Below, in pieces: positions 52,206 through 61,471 of a stretch of DNA of 64,000 nucleotides. Origin of the DNA: CAZYTM01 sp964649725 (lineage in GTDB: Bacteria > Desulfobacterota > Desulfuromonadia > Geobacterales > Geobacteraceae); assembly GCA_964649725.1 (NCBI GenBank), contig CAZYTM010000007.1, forward strand, positions 124,001 to 188,000, given 5' to 3'. Numbering within the stretch: the first letter of the stretch is position 1; every line of letters starts with the position of its first letter. The notes below the pieces were generated by a model that saw only the letters and a program-made list of their open reading frames with translations, did not search any database and had not been told where the DNA came from. The position numbers were made by a program, and so were the translations under genes.

Positions 52206-52535
52206 CTAATTTAGCGTGGTAAATTTTGAGCCGGTACGACACCATGGTAACTCAGCGTGGCTTTCAGTGCTACAGACAGAGCAGAGTAGGCGCGGTACCC
52301 GAGCATGGAGATAAGCTGTGAATCGGAAGAAGTCGTCATGATGCCAACTCTCCTGGCAACTGTCTATGACAGTTGCCAGAGAACCACATTTGGGGCAGGA
52401 GAATGAGCTTCCGACTGGGAAGTCAATGGTCAGATCAAGGCGTTTCCCGCTATTTGAAAATGTAAGTGCAGTTATCTGCCAAGGGGATGAAAGACCAAGA
52501 ACTGCGGAAAATATTGCGCTCTGCTCCATGTGCAT
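52206..52535 (-). pseudogene. ISL3-family transposase, N-terminal relic
   Basis: About 109 codons from MHMEQSAIFSAVLGLSSPWQ to WCRTGSKFTTLN and a stop. It matches only the first quarter of ISL3-family transposases: zinc-finger CPKCGS...CSVCS, the WHHDDFFRFTAYLHARVPRLLC segment and PWxRxGSxFT. The rest of the transposase, including the DDE domain, is missing on both sides. No terminal inverted repeats were found. Confidence 0.8.
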
Positions 52536-52962
52536 CCTTTTAGCTGCTGGATAATAGTATGATAGTCTCATGTACATTATTTGTGCCAAGCTGGCTGCAG
52601 CCCAGCAGGAGCAGTTATGGTAGGGCCTCATACATTGTCAGGTGGGTAAAGGGTGTAAAAGGATTCAATCGCCTGTGGCAATGGAGATGATATCAAGTAA
52701 GGTAAACCATAGATTTGCAGAGATGAAATAAATCTGACAGGGGAATATTTATTTACACCGCTCCAGATGATGGCAGGAGTAAAATTCGCTAATCTGCATG
52801 CGCGAGAAGGAACTATGCTGGAGTATCATTTAATGTTATTGCGCCATTTGCCCCGGGGTATATTGCTGTTATCTTAACTAAGGAGATAGTCAGCTTTGCC
52901 TTGGCAGGATATCTGCTATAGTTGATGAAACCAGGATATGTTTATTAGGTTGTTATGGAGTA
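52536..52962. other. Non-coding stretch after the transposase relic
   Basis: About 430 bases with no gene I can support. It probably includes degraded insertion-sequence DNA. Its last part holds the sigma-54-type promoter at 52902-52917. Confidence 0.5.
52902..52917 (+). promoter_or_regulatory. Candidate sigma-54 promoter of the kinase/regulator operon
   Basis: TGGCAGGATATCTGCT matches TGGCACG-N4-TTGCW at 10 of 12 defined bases and keeps GG-N10-GC. It lies 45 bases before the ATG. The operon itself encodes a sigma-54 activator, so autoregulation is plausible. Confidence 0.65.
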
Positions 52963-55950
52963 ATGATGAAGATGCAAAGTCCAGATAGTAATCGGTTGCC
53001 TAAAGCTGTAACTTTTCTGCTGTGTGCAGTTGCGATTACTTGCGGCGTGGAACTATCCATCATGGCTCTAAACCCGCAACTATATGCTATAAATAACATC
53101 TGGATAAAGTATTTAACTGATGCCCTTTTATTGATTATCTTCACTGCTCCGTTATTATGGCAATTTGTGGCAAAGCCGGTGGCACAAAGTAATTATCTTG
53201 CCAAGGAGAAAAGGAGCACAGCAGCATGGATTTTATCCAAGCTGTTGCTGATTTTTTTCTCCATTGAACTGGCCGTGCAGGTAATTGTACCGCTTCTGTT
53301 TCCAGCCGAAATTACAATATTGAAGAATTTTTTTGATCTGCTGATGTTGGCATTCCTCAGCACCCCATTCCTCTGGGGTATAATCCTGCACCCATTGAGA
53401 GAGAAGTCGCGCCGCTCTTTTGCCGTAAGCTATCCATTGGTGGTCTACTTTCAGCTTCTTACAGTCATTCTTATTCTTGAACTATTACATGACGTGGTTT
53501 TACCAGCTATTTTGCAGGTAAACTGGCACTACCTTCGCATCATTGACTCAACATTGATGTTATTGTTCAGTGCTCCGGCACTCTGGTTGCTGGTGGTGAG
53601 ACCACTGCAAAGGGCTGCCCAAGAGGAGCAGGAATGGGCAGAGGCGTTGCGTGATGATGTAGTGGATGCCATAGTGACAATTACCTACGATGGCACAATA
53701 AAATCATTTAATCCTGCTGCTGAAAAAATATTCGGTTATCAGGAGGCAGCGGTACATGGTCAACCGGCAACTTTTATATTTGCTGAGTTGGCTGAGCAAA
53801 CGGTGCTTGAGTTGCTCACCCGGTCGTTGTCTGATATGGCAGTAAAGCGCCCTGCAGCGATGTTTTATGAAATTACCGGCAAACGAAGAGATGGGACTTG
53901 CTTCCCTATGGATATGTCGGTGAGCAGGGTGATGCAAGAGGGAGAGCAACTGGCACTGGTTATTATGCGTGACATCACTGAACGAAAGATTGCCGAAGAG
54001 AACCTTCAGGGAGCAGTTGCAATGTTAACCGCAACTCTGGAGGCGACTGCTGATGGCATAATTGTATTTTCCAGAGACCGCCGGATAGAGGTCTGCAACA
54101 AGAAATTTGCCTATATCTGGTCTGTACCGGATGAAGTGTTTGCCGGGAAGGATGGAACTGTACTTCTGGCGCATATGAGGAAGCAGATAACTGATGCGGT
54201 ACAACTGGATTTTCAGGCTGCTGTCAACAGTCATACAGGTGGCCGGCTCCGTACCCTTGAACTTCTGGATGGAAGATATATCGAACTCTACACTCAGCCA
54301 GAGTTCATTATGGGTTCTGTTGCAGGAGAGGTATGGAGCTGTCGTGACATTACCGAGCGTTATCGTGCAGCAGCAGCGCTAAGGGAAAGTGAAGAACGAT
54401 TCGAACGGGCGATCTCTGGGGCTAATGATGGTATTTGGGAATTGGATGTCGAAACTGGTACTCTATATGCTACGCCACGATTTAAAAAACAATTAGGGTA
54501 TGGTGAAGATGATGTGGTGAAAAGTTACGCAGGGTTCCTTACCCTTCTTCATCCAGACGATCATGATCAGGTTGAAAGAGCGATACAGTTACATTTTGCG
54601 CAGCGACTCCCCTATGACGTAGAATTCCGCCTGCGTAATAGTAATGGTGAATATCGGTGGTTCAGGTCTCGGGGGCAGGCTGTATGGGATGAAGCAGGTC
54701 GTGCCAGAAGGTTTGCCGGTTGGATTACTGATATCAATAGGCGCAAGCTTGTGGAACAGGCTTTACAGGAGAGTGAAGAACGTTTCAGAAGTATTTTCGA
54801 GCAGACTGAGGATGCCATAGTCCTTTTCAAAAGTGGTAGCTGCGAGGTAGTCGATATAAATCCGATGGCAGAAAAGATGTTTGGCTTTGCCAGGGATGAG
54901 TTGATTGCAGCCGGGTTATCTGCAGTCTGTAGGGAGAGTGATTATGACCTTCTCCATGCGACCATTTGTCGACTTAGTCGTGAAGAGAATTGCCGGCTTG
55001 ACAATGTCAGCAGCATTCGAAAAGATGGGGAGGAGATTATAGTCTCTATCCGGGGCAAATTGATCAATCTCCAGGGGGAGGAGGTAATATATTGCACCTT
55101 CCGCGACATTACCGAGCGTGTCAGGATGGAGGAAGAGGCACGGCAGATCCAGGCAAAACTGATCCAGACCAACAAGATGACCTCTCTTGGTGTACTTGTA
55201 ACCAGCATTGCCCATGAGATAAATAATCCGAACAACTTCATCATGGCTAATGCTGAACTGCTGGACAAAATCTGGAAAGATGCAGAAGTTGTGCTGCGCC
55301 GCTATTATGAGATTAACGGTGATTTTCGGCTTGGAGGGCTACCGTTCTCCGAGATTCAGACATCCCTCCCAGCAGTTTTAGCGGGAATAAGTGAAGGGGG
55401 GGGCAGAATTCGTGACATAATAAGTAACCTCAAGGATTATGCCAGGCAGGAACGGATTCTGCCAAATCAGCGAGTCGAAGTGAACATGGTTATAGAAAAT
55501 GCTGTCAGTATACTCCGACACCATATTGCCAAGCATACCTTGCATTTTAACCTCGACCTGGAGGCGAATATCCCATCTGTCAAAGGGAGTGCCCAACAGC
55601 TCGAACAGGTAGTTATCAATCTGATTATGAATGCTTGCCAGGCCTTGCCTGATAATGGGTGTGGCATAGATGTATGCACCAGATATGACAATGAGTGTAA
55701 CGAAGTAGTTGTCAAAGTCCATGATGATGGTGTAGGGATGTCGAGGGAGATTGTAGATCGCGTATTGGAACCGTTTTTTACAACTAAACTGGACAGCGGT
55801 GGAACTGGTTTAGGATTGTCGATATCTTATTCGATTATCAAAGAACATCAAGGGACTATGGAGATTGATTCGTTGCCAGAGCATGGGACAACCTTCGAGG
55901 TTCGTCTCCCTGCGCTGCTGTCAAACGCATATGAGGAGGAGAAGAGATGA
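52963..55950 (+). CDS. Multi-PAS sensor histidine kinase with triplicated two-helix membrane module
   Basis: 995 residues. Residues ~14-215 hold six membrane helices in three repeats of a two-helix unit, each ending D-x-LLL...P-x-LW-x4-P (DALLLIIFTAPLLWQFVAKP, DLLMLAFLSTPFLWGIILHP, DSTLMLLFSAPALWLLVVRP). Four PAS domains follow (~225-345, 350-465, 472-595, 602-722), then HisKA with H751 (SIAHEINNPNNFI) and HATPase (HDDGVGMS, FFTTKLDSGGTGLGLSIS). Its stop overlaps the regulator gene by four bases. Confidence 0.93.
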   Translation: MMKMQSPDSNRLPKAVTFLLCAVAITCGVELSIMALNPQLYAINNIWIKYLTDALLLIIFTAPLLWQFVAKPVAQSNYLAKEKRSTAAWILSKLLLIFFSIELAVQVIVPLLFPAEITILKNFFDLLMLAFLSTPFLWGIILHPLREKSRRSFAVSYPLVVYFQLLTVILILELLHDVVLPAILQVNWHYLRIIDSTLMLLFSAPALWLLVVRPLQRAAQEEQEWAEALRDDVVDAIVTITYDGTIKSFNPAAEKIFGYQEAAVHGQPATFIFAELAEQTVLELLTRSLSDMAVKRPAAMFYEITGKRRDGTCFPMDMSVSRVMQEGEQLALVIMRDITERKIAEENLQGAVAMLTATLEATADGIIVFSRDRRIEVCNKKFAYIWSVPDEVFAGKDGTVLLAHMRKQITDAVQLDFQAAVNSHTGGRLRTLELLDGRYIELYTQPEFIMGSVAGEVWSCRDITERYRAAAALRESEERFERAISGANDGIWELDVETGTLYATPRFKKQLGYGEDDVVKSYAGFLTLLHPDDHDQVERAIQLHFAQRLPYDVEFRLRNSNGEYRWFRSRGQAVWDEAGRARRFAGWITDINRRKLVEQALQESEERFRSIFEQTEDAIVLFKSGSCEVVDINPMAEKMFGFARDELIAAGLSAVCRESDYDLLHATICRLSREENCRLDNVSSIRKDGEEIIVSIRGKLINLQGEEVIYCTFRDITERVRMEEEARQIQAKLIQTNKMTSLGVLVTSIAHEINNPNNFIMANAELLDKIWKDAEVVLRRYYEINGDFRLGGLPFSEIQTSLPAVLAGISEGGGRIRDIISNLKDYARQERILPNQRVEVNMVIENAVSILRHHIAKHTLHFNLDLEANIPSVKGSAQQLEQVVINLIMNACQALPDNGCGIDVCTRYDNECNEVVVKVHDDGVGMSREIVDRVLEPFFTTKLDSGGTGLGLSISYSIIKEHQGTMEIDSLPEHGTTFEVRLPALLSNAYEEEKR

Positions 55951-57362
55951 CAGTATCAGCGACCCCCCAGTTGCCGTTGCTGCTGGTGGACGATGAACCA
56001 CATATTCTTAATATTACCCGTTTGACACTGCAGAGCCAGGGTGTTGAGGGAGCTATTATATTGAGTGACAGCCGCGAGGTGTTGCCGTTACTTGCCAGAC
56101 AACCGGTCGCTGCTATTCTGCTCGATCTCTTCATGCCTCATTTATCAGGTCTTGAACTGTTGCCAAAACTGGTCAAGGACTATCCAGAGATACCAGTTAT
56201 CGTCATGACTGCAATCGACGAAACCGAGACCGCTGTCAATTGTATGCGCCAGGGTGCTTTTGATTATCTGGTGAAACCTGTTGAATCGGCTCGCTTGACT
56301 TCAAGTGTAAAGAAAGCTCTAGAACTCAGGTCGCTTAATCGCGAGTTGTACTCCTTGAAGGAGTATCTGTTTTCTGATCGACTCGACAATCCTGCCGTAT
56401 TTGCAGGTATTGTCACAGTAAACAAGAAGATGCGGGCGCTCTTCCAGTATGTGGAGGTTATCGCAGGGTCGGGTCAGCCAATACTGATAACAGGAGAAAC
56501 AGGGGTCGGCAAGGAGTTGTTTGCCCATGCAATACATGAATTGAGCGGCTGCAAAGGAGAATTCGTTGCAGTTAATGTTGCAGGCCTGGATGATAATATG
56601 TTTGCGGATACCTTGTTTGGCCATAAAAAGGGGGCATATACAGGTGCAGATCAGGCCCGTGACGGGTTGATTGCGAGAGCTGCCGGTGGGACTCTGTTCC
56701 TGGATGAAATAGGCGACCTCAACGAGATGTCTCAGATCAAGTTGCTGCGGCTATTGCAGGAAAGAGAGTATTATCCGGTCGGTGCCGATCTGGCACGGAA
56801 AAGCGAAGCCCGCATGGTGATGGCCACCAACAGGGAGCTGCAAAAGTATATCGCTGCCGGGAAATTCCGTAATGATCTCTATTTTAGGCTTTGTGCACAT
56901 CAGCTCAATGTTCCCTCCTTGCGTGACCGGGCTGAAGATATTCAGCCGCTCTTGGAGCACTTTCTGGGCAAGGCCGCAGCAGCCTTGAAAAAGAAGAGGC
57001 CGACTCCACCGGCCGATCTATTGACTTTGCTGGCAACTTATCATTTCCCAGGCAATGTTCGGGAACTTGAGGCGATGGTCTTCGATGCCGTGGCCCGGCA
57101 TAATTCAGGGGTGCTATCCATGTCCAGTTTCCGTAGTGCAATCGGCGAGGACCGGACTGCAGTTGCAGCTGAAAATTCTCCCTCTAATTCTGTTGACGGT
57201 GAAAATCTGCAGGGGATTTTCGGCCATTTCCCATCGCTTGTCGAAATGGAGGAGTATATGATAGGTGAAGCAATGAAAATTGCCAAAGGGAACCAGGGGG
57301 TTGCTGCCGCATTGCTCGGTATAACAAGACAGACACTTAACAAGCGTCTCAAGGGAAGGTAG
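55947..57362 (+). CDS. Sigma-54-dependent response regulator
   Basis: 471 residues. Receiver with D60 (AILLDLFMPHLSG); AAA+ domain with Walker A GETGVGKE, sigma-54 loop GAYTGA (variant of GAFTGA), Walker B GGTLFLDEIGDL and RNDLYFRLC; Fis-type HTH at the end (GNQGVAAALLGITRQTLNKRLKGR). Partner of the kinase encoded just upstream. Targets unknown beyond the candidate autoregulatory promoter. Confidence 0.95.
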   Translation: MTVSATPQLPLLLVDDEPHILNITRLTLQSQGVEGAIILSDSREVLPLLARQPVAAILLDLFMPHLSGLELLPKLVKDYPEIPVIVMTAIDETETAVNCMRQGAFDYLVKPVESARLTSSVKKALELRSLNRELYSLKEYLFSDRLDNPAVFAGIVTVNKKMRALFQYVEVIAGSGQPILITGETGVGKELFAHAIHELSGCKGEFVAVNVAGLDDNMFADTLFGHKKGAYTGADQARDGLIARAAGGTLFLDEIGDLNEMSQIKLLRLLQEREYYPVGADLARKSEARMVMATNRELQKYIAAGKFRNDLYFRLCAHQLNVPSLRDRAEDIQPLLEHFLGKAAAALKKKRPTPPADLLTLLATYHFPGNVRELEAMVFDAVARHNSGVLSMSSFRSAIGEDRTAVAAENSPSNSVDGENLQGIFGHFPSLVEMEEYMIGEAMKIAKGNQGVAAALLGITRQTLNKRLKGR

Positions 57363-57418
57363 TTAAGGGTTTACTTTTTCATGCTGTCATACTGAGAAGA
57401 TGAAAGGGGAGTCGGATA

Positions 57419-57919
57419 ATGAGATTGGCCGGAATAAGTCATCTCAGGCGGTGGCTGGCAGCAGCAACACTTATATTCTTGATACAGAACATTTCTGCTG
57501 CCGCTGTGCCGGCTGCGCCACGGAAACTGTTGGCTCAGGATAAATGCCCTGTTTGCGGCATGTTCGTGGCAAAATACCCTGATTTCGCCTGCCAGATACT
57601 TTTCAAGGATGGCAGCAGGGCGGTATTCGATGGCGCCAAGGATATGTTCAGCTATTATCTGGATATGGCTAGATATGCACAAGGGCATAAGAGTGACCAG
57701 ATTTTAGCTGTCTATGTAACTGACTACTATTCACTTCGCTATGTAGATGGACGGACCGCCTGGTATGCAGTCGGCAGTGATGTCTACGGGCCAATGGGGA
57801 ATGAGTTGGTACCGTTCGGCAAGGAGTCAGATGCCAGGGAATTTATGAAAGACCATAAGGGTAAGCGTTTGCTCCGTTTTAGCGAGGTAAATCTGGCGCT
57901 TATAAAGAGCCTTAATTGA
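57419..57919 (+). CDS. NosL-like exported copper-site protein
   Basis: 166 residues with a signal peptide (ends ISAAA). The NosL hallmark CPVCGMFVAKYPDFACQI is present, then FDGAKDMFSYYLD and YVTDYY. NosL proteins bind Cu(I) and serve N2O reductase maturation, but no nos genes are in the window. It follows the regulator gene by 56 bases and may be co-transcribed. AAAGGGGAGT precedes the ATG. Confidence 0.88.
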   Translation: MRLAGISHLRRWLAAATLIFLIQNISAAAVPAAPRKLLAQDKCPVCGMFVAKYPDFACQILFKDGSRAVFDGAKDMFSYYLDMARYAQGHKSDQILAVYVTDYYSLRYVDGRTAWYAVGSDVYGPMGNELVPFGKESDAREFMKDHKGKRLLRFSEVNLALIKSLN

Positions 57920-58040
57920 GCAATGCTAAAATATGATATGGCAATATATCTACCCTGCTGCTCCTTGATAACAAATTAGTTACCATTTTCCTTGCAGCTG
58001 TGATAAATAGCACCCCTGAGAGAACTTCACTGGGGGAGCC

Positions 58041-59609
58041 GTGTCGGAAAAGAAGAATATTGTTCGGGCTGCTGGAGTACTGGGTTCTGCCACGATCTTG
58101 TCCCGTATCATGGGAATGGTCAGGGATATGGTGGTCTCCCGACTTTTTGGTGCCGGCCTTGCCACCGATGCATTCTTTGCCGCCTTCCAGATACCTAACA
58201 TGCTGCGTCGGTTTTTTGCAGAGGGTGCACTTGCTTCAGCATTCGTCCCTACCTTTACCGAAGTATTTACCCAGCAGGGGGAGAGGCAGGCGCGTGAGCT
58301 AGCCAATACCTGTTTTACCCTGCTTACAATTGTCATGTCTCTGGTTACGCTACTCGGTATCGTATTCTCCCCACAGATAGTAGCCCTGATGTTCCCTGGA
58401 TTCATTGCCATGCCTGGGAAACTTGAACTGACGGTCTTGCTTAACCGGTTGATGTTCCCTTATCTCTTCTTTATCAGTCTGGTTGCTCTCTGCATGGGTA
58501 TTCTGAATACTGTCCGGCACTTTTTCACTCCGGCCATTTCGACGGTTTTTCTCAATCTGGCCATGATCTGTTCTGCTTATTTCCTCCATTCGTACTTTCA
58601 GGTGCCGATAGTCTCGTTGGCTGTAGGTGTGTTGCTTGGGGGAGTCCTGCAACTTCTGCTACAGTTACCGGTTCTTTACCAGAAAGGATTTTCGCTACGA
58701 CCGCGGTTTGATTTCAGTCACCCGGCAGTTCGAAAAATTACCCTGTTGATGGGGCCGTCGGTGTTCGGGGTGGGGGTCTACTATCTTAACATCACGGTTG
58801 GGAATATTCTGGCATCTCTACTCCCTCAAGGTAGCGTCTCTTATCTTTACTATGCTCAGCGACTGTTCGAGTTCCCTCAAGGCATATTTACAGTTGCTGT
58901 TGCCCAGGCGGTCCTTCCATCCATGAGCAGGCAGGCTGCTGCCGGGGAGATGGCTGACCTCAAAGAGTCGCTCGGTTTTGGCTTACGCCTCACCCTCTTT
59001 GTTACAATTCCGGCCATGGCAGGTCTGGTAATCTGCGCCACACCGATATTCAGCCTGCTTTTCATGGGGGGAGAGTTTGATTACGGTAAAGTCGTTAATA
59101 GTGCAGTTGCCCTCAGCTATTACTCGTTAGGGCTGTCTCTGGTGGCTATGGTCAGGGTGCTGGTGCCCGCTTTCTATGCCTTGCAAGACACAAGAACTCC
59201 AGTCATGGTGGCTTTTATTGCTTTTCTCTTCAATCTGCTCTTCAGCCTGCTCCTTATGGGGCCGCTCAAGCATGGTGGTCTGGCCTTGGCATCCACGCTG
59301 TCAGCGCTGATCAATATGGGTATGTTGTATCTATTTTTGAAGCGCAAGATTGGCTATTTCGGTGGCCGGAGAATTGCCTTGACCGGAGGGAAAACCTTGC
59401 TGGCAACAATCCCGATGATTATCGCAGCCTGGTGGGGAGTTTCGCAGGTGGATTGGTCGCTGGCTGGACATAAAATCTTGAAAGGGGCCGCACTCGGGGG
59501 GACGATTCTGTCCGGTATTGTTATATTCATGGCGGGTGCATATCTATTGCGTATTGAAGAGGTAAGTGATGCAACAGATATGTTGCGAAAAAGATTTAAT
59601 CGACGATGA
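58041..59609 (+). CDS. murJ: Lipid II flippase MurJ
   Basis: 522 residues from a GTG start after CTGGGGGAG. About fourteen membrane helices, with the MviN/MurJ opening (SATILSRIMGMVRDMVVSRLFGAGLATDAFFAAFQIPNMLRRFFAEGALASAFVP). It flips lipid II across the inner membrane for peptidoglycan synthesis. The stop overlaps ogt by four bases. Confidence 0.96.
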   Translation: MSEKKNIVRAAGVLGSATILSRIMGMVRDMVVSRLFGAGLATDAFFAAFQIPNMLRRFFAEGALASAFVPTFTEVFTQQGERQARELANTCFTLLTIVMSLVTLLGIVFSPQIVALMFPGFIAMPGKLELTVLLNRLMFPYLFFISLVALCMGILNTVRHFFTPAISTVFLNLAMICSAYFLHSYFQVPIVSLAVGVLLGGVLQLLLQLPVLYQKGFSLRPRFDFSHPAVRKITLLMGPSVFGVGVYYLNITVGNILASLLPQGSVSYLYYAQRLFEFPQGIFTVAVAQAVLPSMSRQAAAGEMADLKESLGFGLRLTLFVTIPAMAGLVICATPIFSLLFMGGEFDYGKVVNSAVALSYYSLGLSLVAMVRVLVPAFYALQDTRTPVMVAFIAFLFNLLFSLLLMGPLKHGGLALASTLSALINMGMLYLFLKRKIGYFGGRRIALTGGKTLLATIPMIIAAWWGVSQVDWSLAGHKILKGAALGGTILSGIVIFMAGAYLLRIEEVSDATDMLRKRFNRR

Positions 59610-60154
59610 ATAAAGTTCGAAATGCAAAAAAAGGACTTTACCGCTCATATTATGAAACATCTCAAGGGTGGGGTGGTGTGGTGGCCAGTGAAGAGGGGGT
59701 GCTGGAAGTGGAACTCCCTTTTCCCGGCATGACCAGAAATAGACTGCATAACTACCTTGTCGGTCTCTATCCAGATGCAATCACTGGTAATCAGTTGACT
59801 AAACAGGCAGCAAATCTGCTGGAGAGATATTTTGCCGGCGAAAAAGTTGAGTTTAATCTCCAGCTTGATCTTTCGGGCAATACCGAATTTCAGCATGTTG
59901 TATATCAGGTTGTTGCCGGTATCCCCTATGGTGAGGTGAGAAGTTATGGGGCAGTTGCAGTGGCTGTTAATCGTCCGCTGGCTGCGCGTGGAGTAGGATT
60001 GGCTATGGCTCGCAATCCAGTGCCGATAATAATCCCTTGTCATCGAGTAATAGGGAGTTCGGGAGCCTTGATAGGATATTCAGGGAGTGGGGGGATCAGT
60101 TCAAAAAAATGGCTGCTTGCCCTTGAGCAGACAAATGTTGGTCACAATATATGA
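59606..60154 (+). CDS. ogt: O6-methylguanine-DNA methyltransferase
   Basis: 182 residues. The suicide cysteine C145 is in PIIIPCHRVIGSSG, with the helix-turn-helix segment VRSYGAVAVAVNRPLAARGVG before it. It repairs O6-alkylguanine directly. Translationally coupled to murJ. Confidence 0.95.
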   Translation: MNKVRNAKKGLYRSYYETSQGWGGVVASEEGVLEVELPFPGMTRNRLHNYLVGLYPDAITGNQLTKQAANLLERYFAGEKVEFNLQLDLSGNTEFQHVVYQVVAGIPYGEVRSYGAVAVAVNRPLAARGVGLAMARNPVPIIIPCHRVIGSSGALIGYSGSGGISSKKWLLALEQTNVGHNI

Positions 60155-60465
60155 GAATACGGCAACTTATTGTACGTTTTGAACAGCCGGCTAATTAAAG
60201 ATTTTAACTGATTAATTAAGATGTGTTATTGCCAGCAGTAAAATCTAATAAATTGCTTTGATTTATTCTAACATGCTGAAATTACATATAGTATAATGAT
60301 GCTTTATAATTGGGCAGATGGTAAAACCCTTATAGAAACCAAGTTGCTTTCATGATTTATTAACATGTTTACCCACAGATTATCCACAGTTATTGTGGAT
60401 AATCGTATACACCATTGAAAAGACGCAATAATTATTAATCTATGGACAACGATTGTGGTCTCACC
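60155..60465. other. AT-rich intergenic region with a DnaA-box cluster
   Basis: About 310 bases between ogt (+) and the end of mazG (-). It is strongly AT-rich and holds no gene I can support. The DnaA-box cluster at 60369-60402 is its main feature. Further weak matches lie at about 60442-60450 (TATGGACAA, two mismatches on the minus strand). Confidence 0.6.
60369..60402. promoter_or_regulatory. Cluster of three DnaA boxes
   Basis: TTACCCACA at 60369-60377 (one mismatch), TTATCCACA at 60380-60388 (perfect, plus strand) and TGTGGATAA at 60394-60402 (perfect, minus strand). The first two start 11 bp apart, about one helical turn. The second and third form a 9-bp inverted repeat around GTTAT. 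Confidence 0.8.
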
Positions 60466-61263
60466 TCAAGTCCCCATTAACTTTTCTGCAAGCTTTGCCT
60501 CTTCCCAAAATAGTTCCATGTCTGCCAAAGTTGATTCTTGCAATGTTTTACCCCGGTCATGAAGCGATTGCTCTACATGGGCAAAGCGTCTTCTGAACCG
60601 TTCGATGGTCTTGCGCAGGGCTTCTTCAGGGTTGAGAGAGAGGAATCGCCCAAGGTTGACAATGGCAAAGAGGAGGTCTCCCAGTTCTGCCTCCATTCGT
60701 TCCTGGTCATTGTCAAGCATGGTTTCTTGGAACTCGTGCAACTCTTCCATTACTTTGGCATAGACCTCATCTACATGTTCCCAGTCAAAGCCGACTCGAG
60801 CAGCCTTTTCTGTTATCTTCTGCGCCTTGAGCAAGGCAGGTAGATGCGGAGGTATACCGGACAGGGTGGAACGTCGCTCCTCCCCCTTCTCTTCTCTCTT
60901 GATATTTTCCCAATTCTCTATCTGTGCTGCGCTGTCTTTTATCTCCAACTCACCAAAGACATGGGGATGCCGGCGAATTAGTTTGTCGCAAATAGCATCG
61001 ATGACGTCTGTAATGGTGAACTCTCCCCGCTCGGCAGCAATTGCTGAATGGAAAATAGGCTGTAACAGCAGGTCACCCAACTCCTCCTTGAGCATTTTTG
61101 GCGACCCGGCATCAATAGCTTCCATTACCTCGTAGCACTCCTCAAGCAGATAGCGTTTGAGACTTTCGTGGGTCTGCTCTGCGTCCCATGGGCATCCTCC
61201 TGGGTCGCGCAGGCGGCGCATGATCTCGACCAGACGGTCAAAGCCGGATAAATTGGTATTCAT
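60466..61263 (-). CDS. mazG: Nucleoside triphosphate pyrophosphohydrolase MazG
   Basis: 265 residues with two MazG repeats, the usual long form. Metal-binding motifs: EECYEVMEAID...EELGDLL in the first half and ELGDLLFAIVNLGR in the second. It hydrolyses NTPs to NMP and PPi, cleaning the pool and modulating (p)ppGpp signalling. AAGGAGTACC precedes the ATG. Confidence 0.95.
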   Translation of the reverse strand: MNTNLSGFDRLVEIMRRLRDPGGCPWDAEQTHESLKRYLLEECYEVMEAIDAGSPKMLKEELGDLLLQPIFHSAIAAERGEFTITDVIDAICDKLIRRHPHVFGELEIKDSAAQIENWENIKREEKGEERRSTLSGIPPHLPALLKAQKITEKAARVGFDWEHVDEVYAKVMEELHEFQETMLDNDQERMEAELGDLLFAIVNLGRFLSLNPEEALRKTIERFRRRFAHVEQSLHDRGKTLQESTLADMELFWEEAKLAEKLMGT

Positions 61264-61294
61264 GGGTACTCCTTGAGATGGCTACTTGGGAAAG

Positions 61295-61322
61295 AATTTA
61301 TAAGCCTGCATTGGAATGTCAA
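61295..61322 (-). promoter_or_regulatory. Candidate sigma-70 promoter of mazG
   Basis: On the minus strand TTGACA (61322-61317), a 16-bp spacer and TAAATT (61300-61295). It lies about 30 bases before the mazG ATG, so mazG need not depend on read-through from tgt. Confidence 0.55.
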
Positions 61323-61471
61323 CGACTCTAATAATACGTATTGCATGGGAATATCACAACCCAAATATTGTTACATATCTTTAAGGAATGTTGTAATCCC
61401 TTTGCTGCATTATTTGTCGATTGACATGCTACAGAAAGATTGACCTTGTAGAAAGGGGGTGAGGAATCTTG

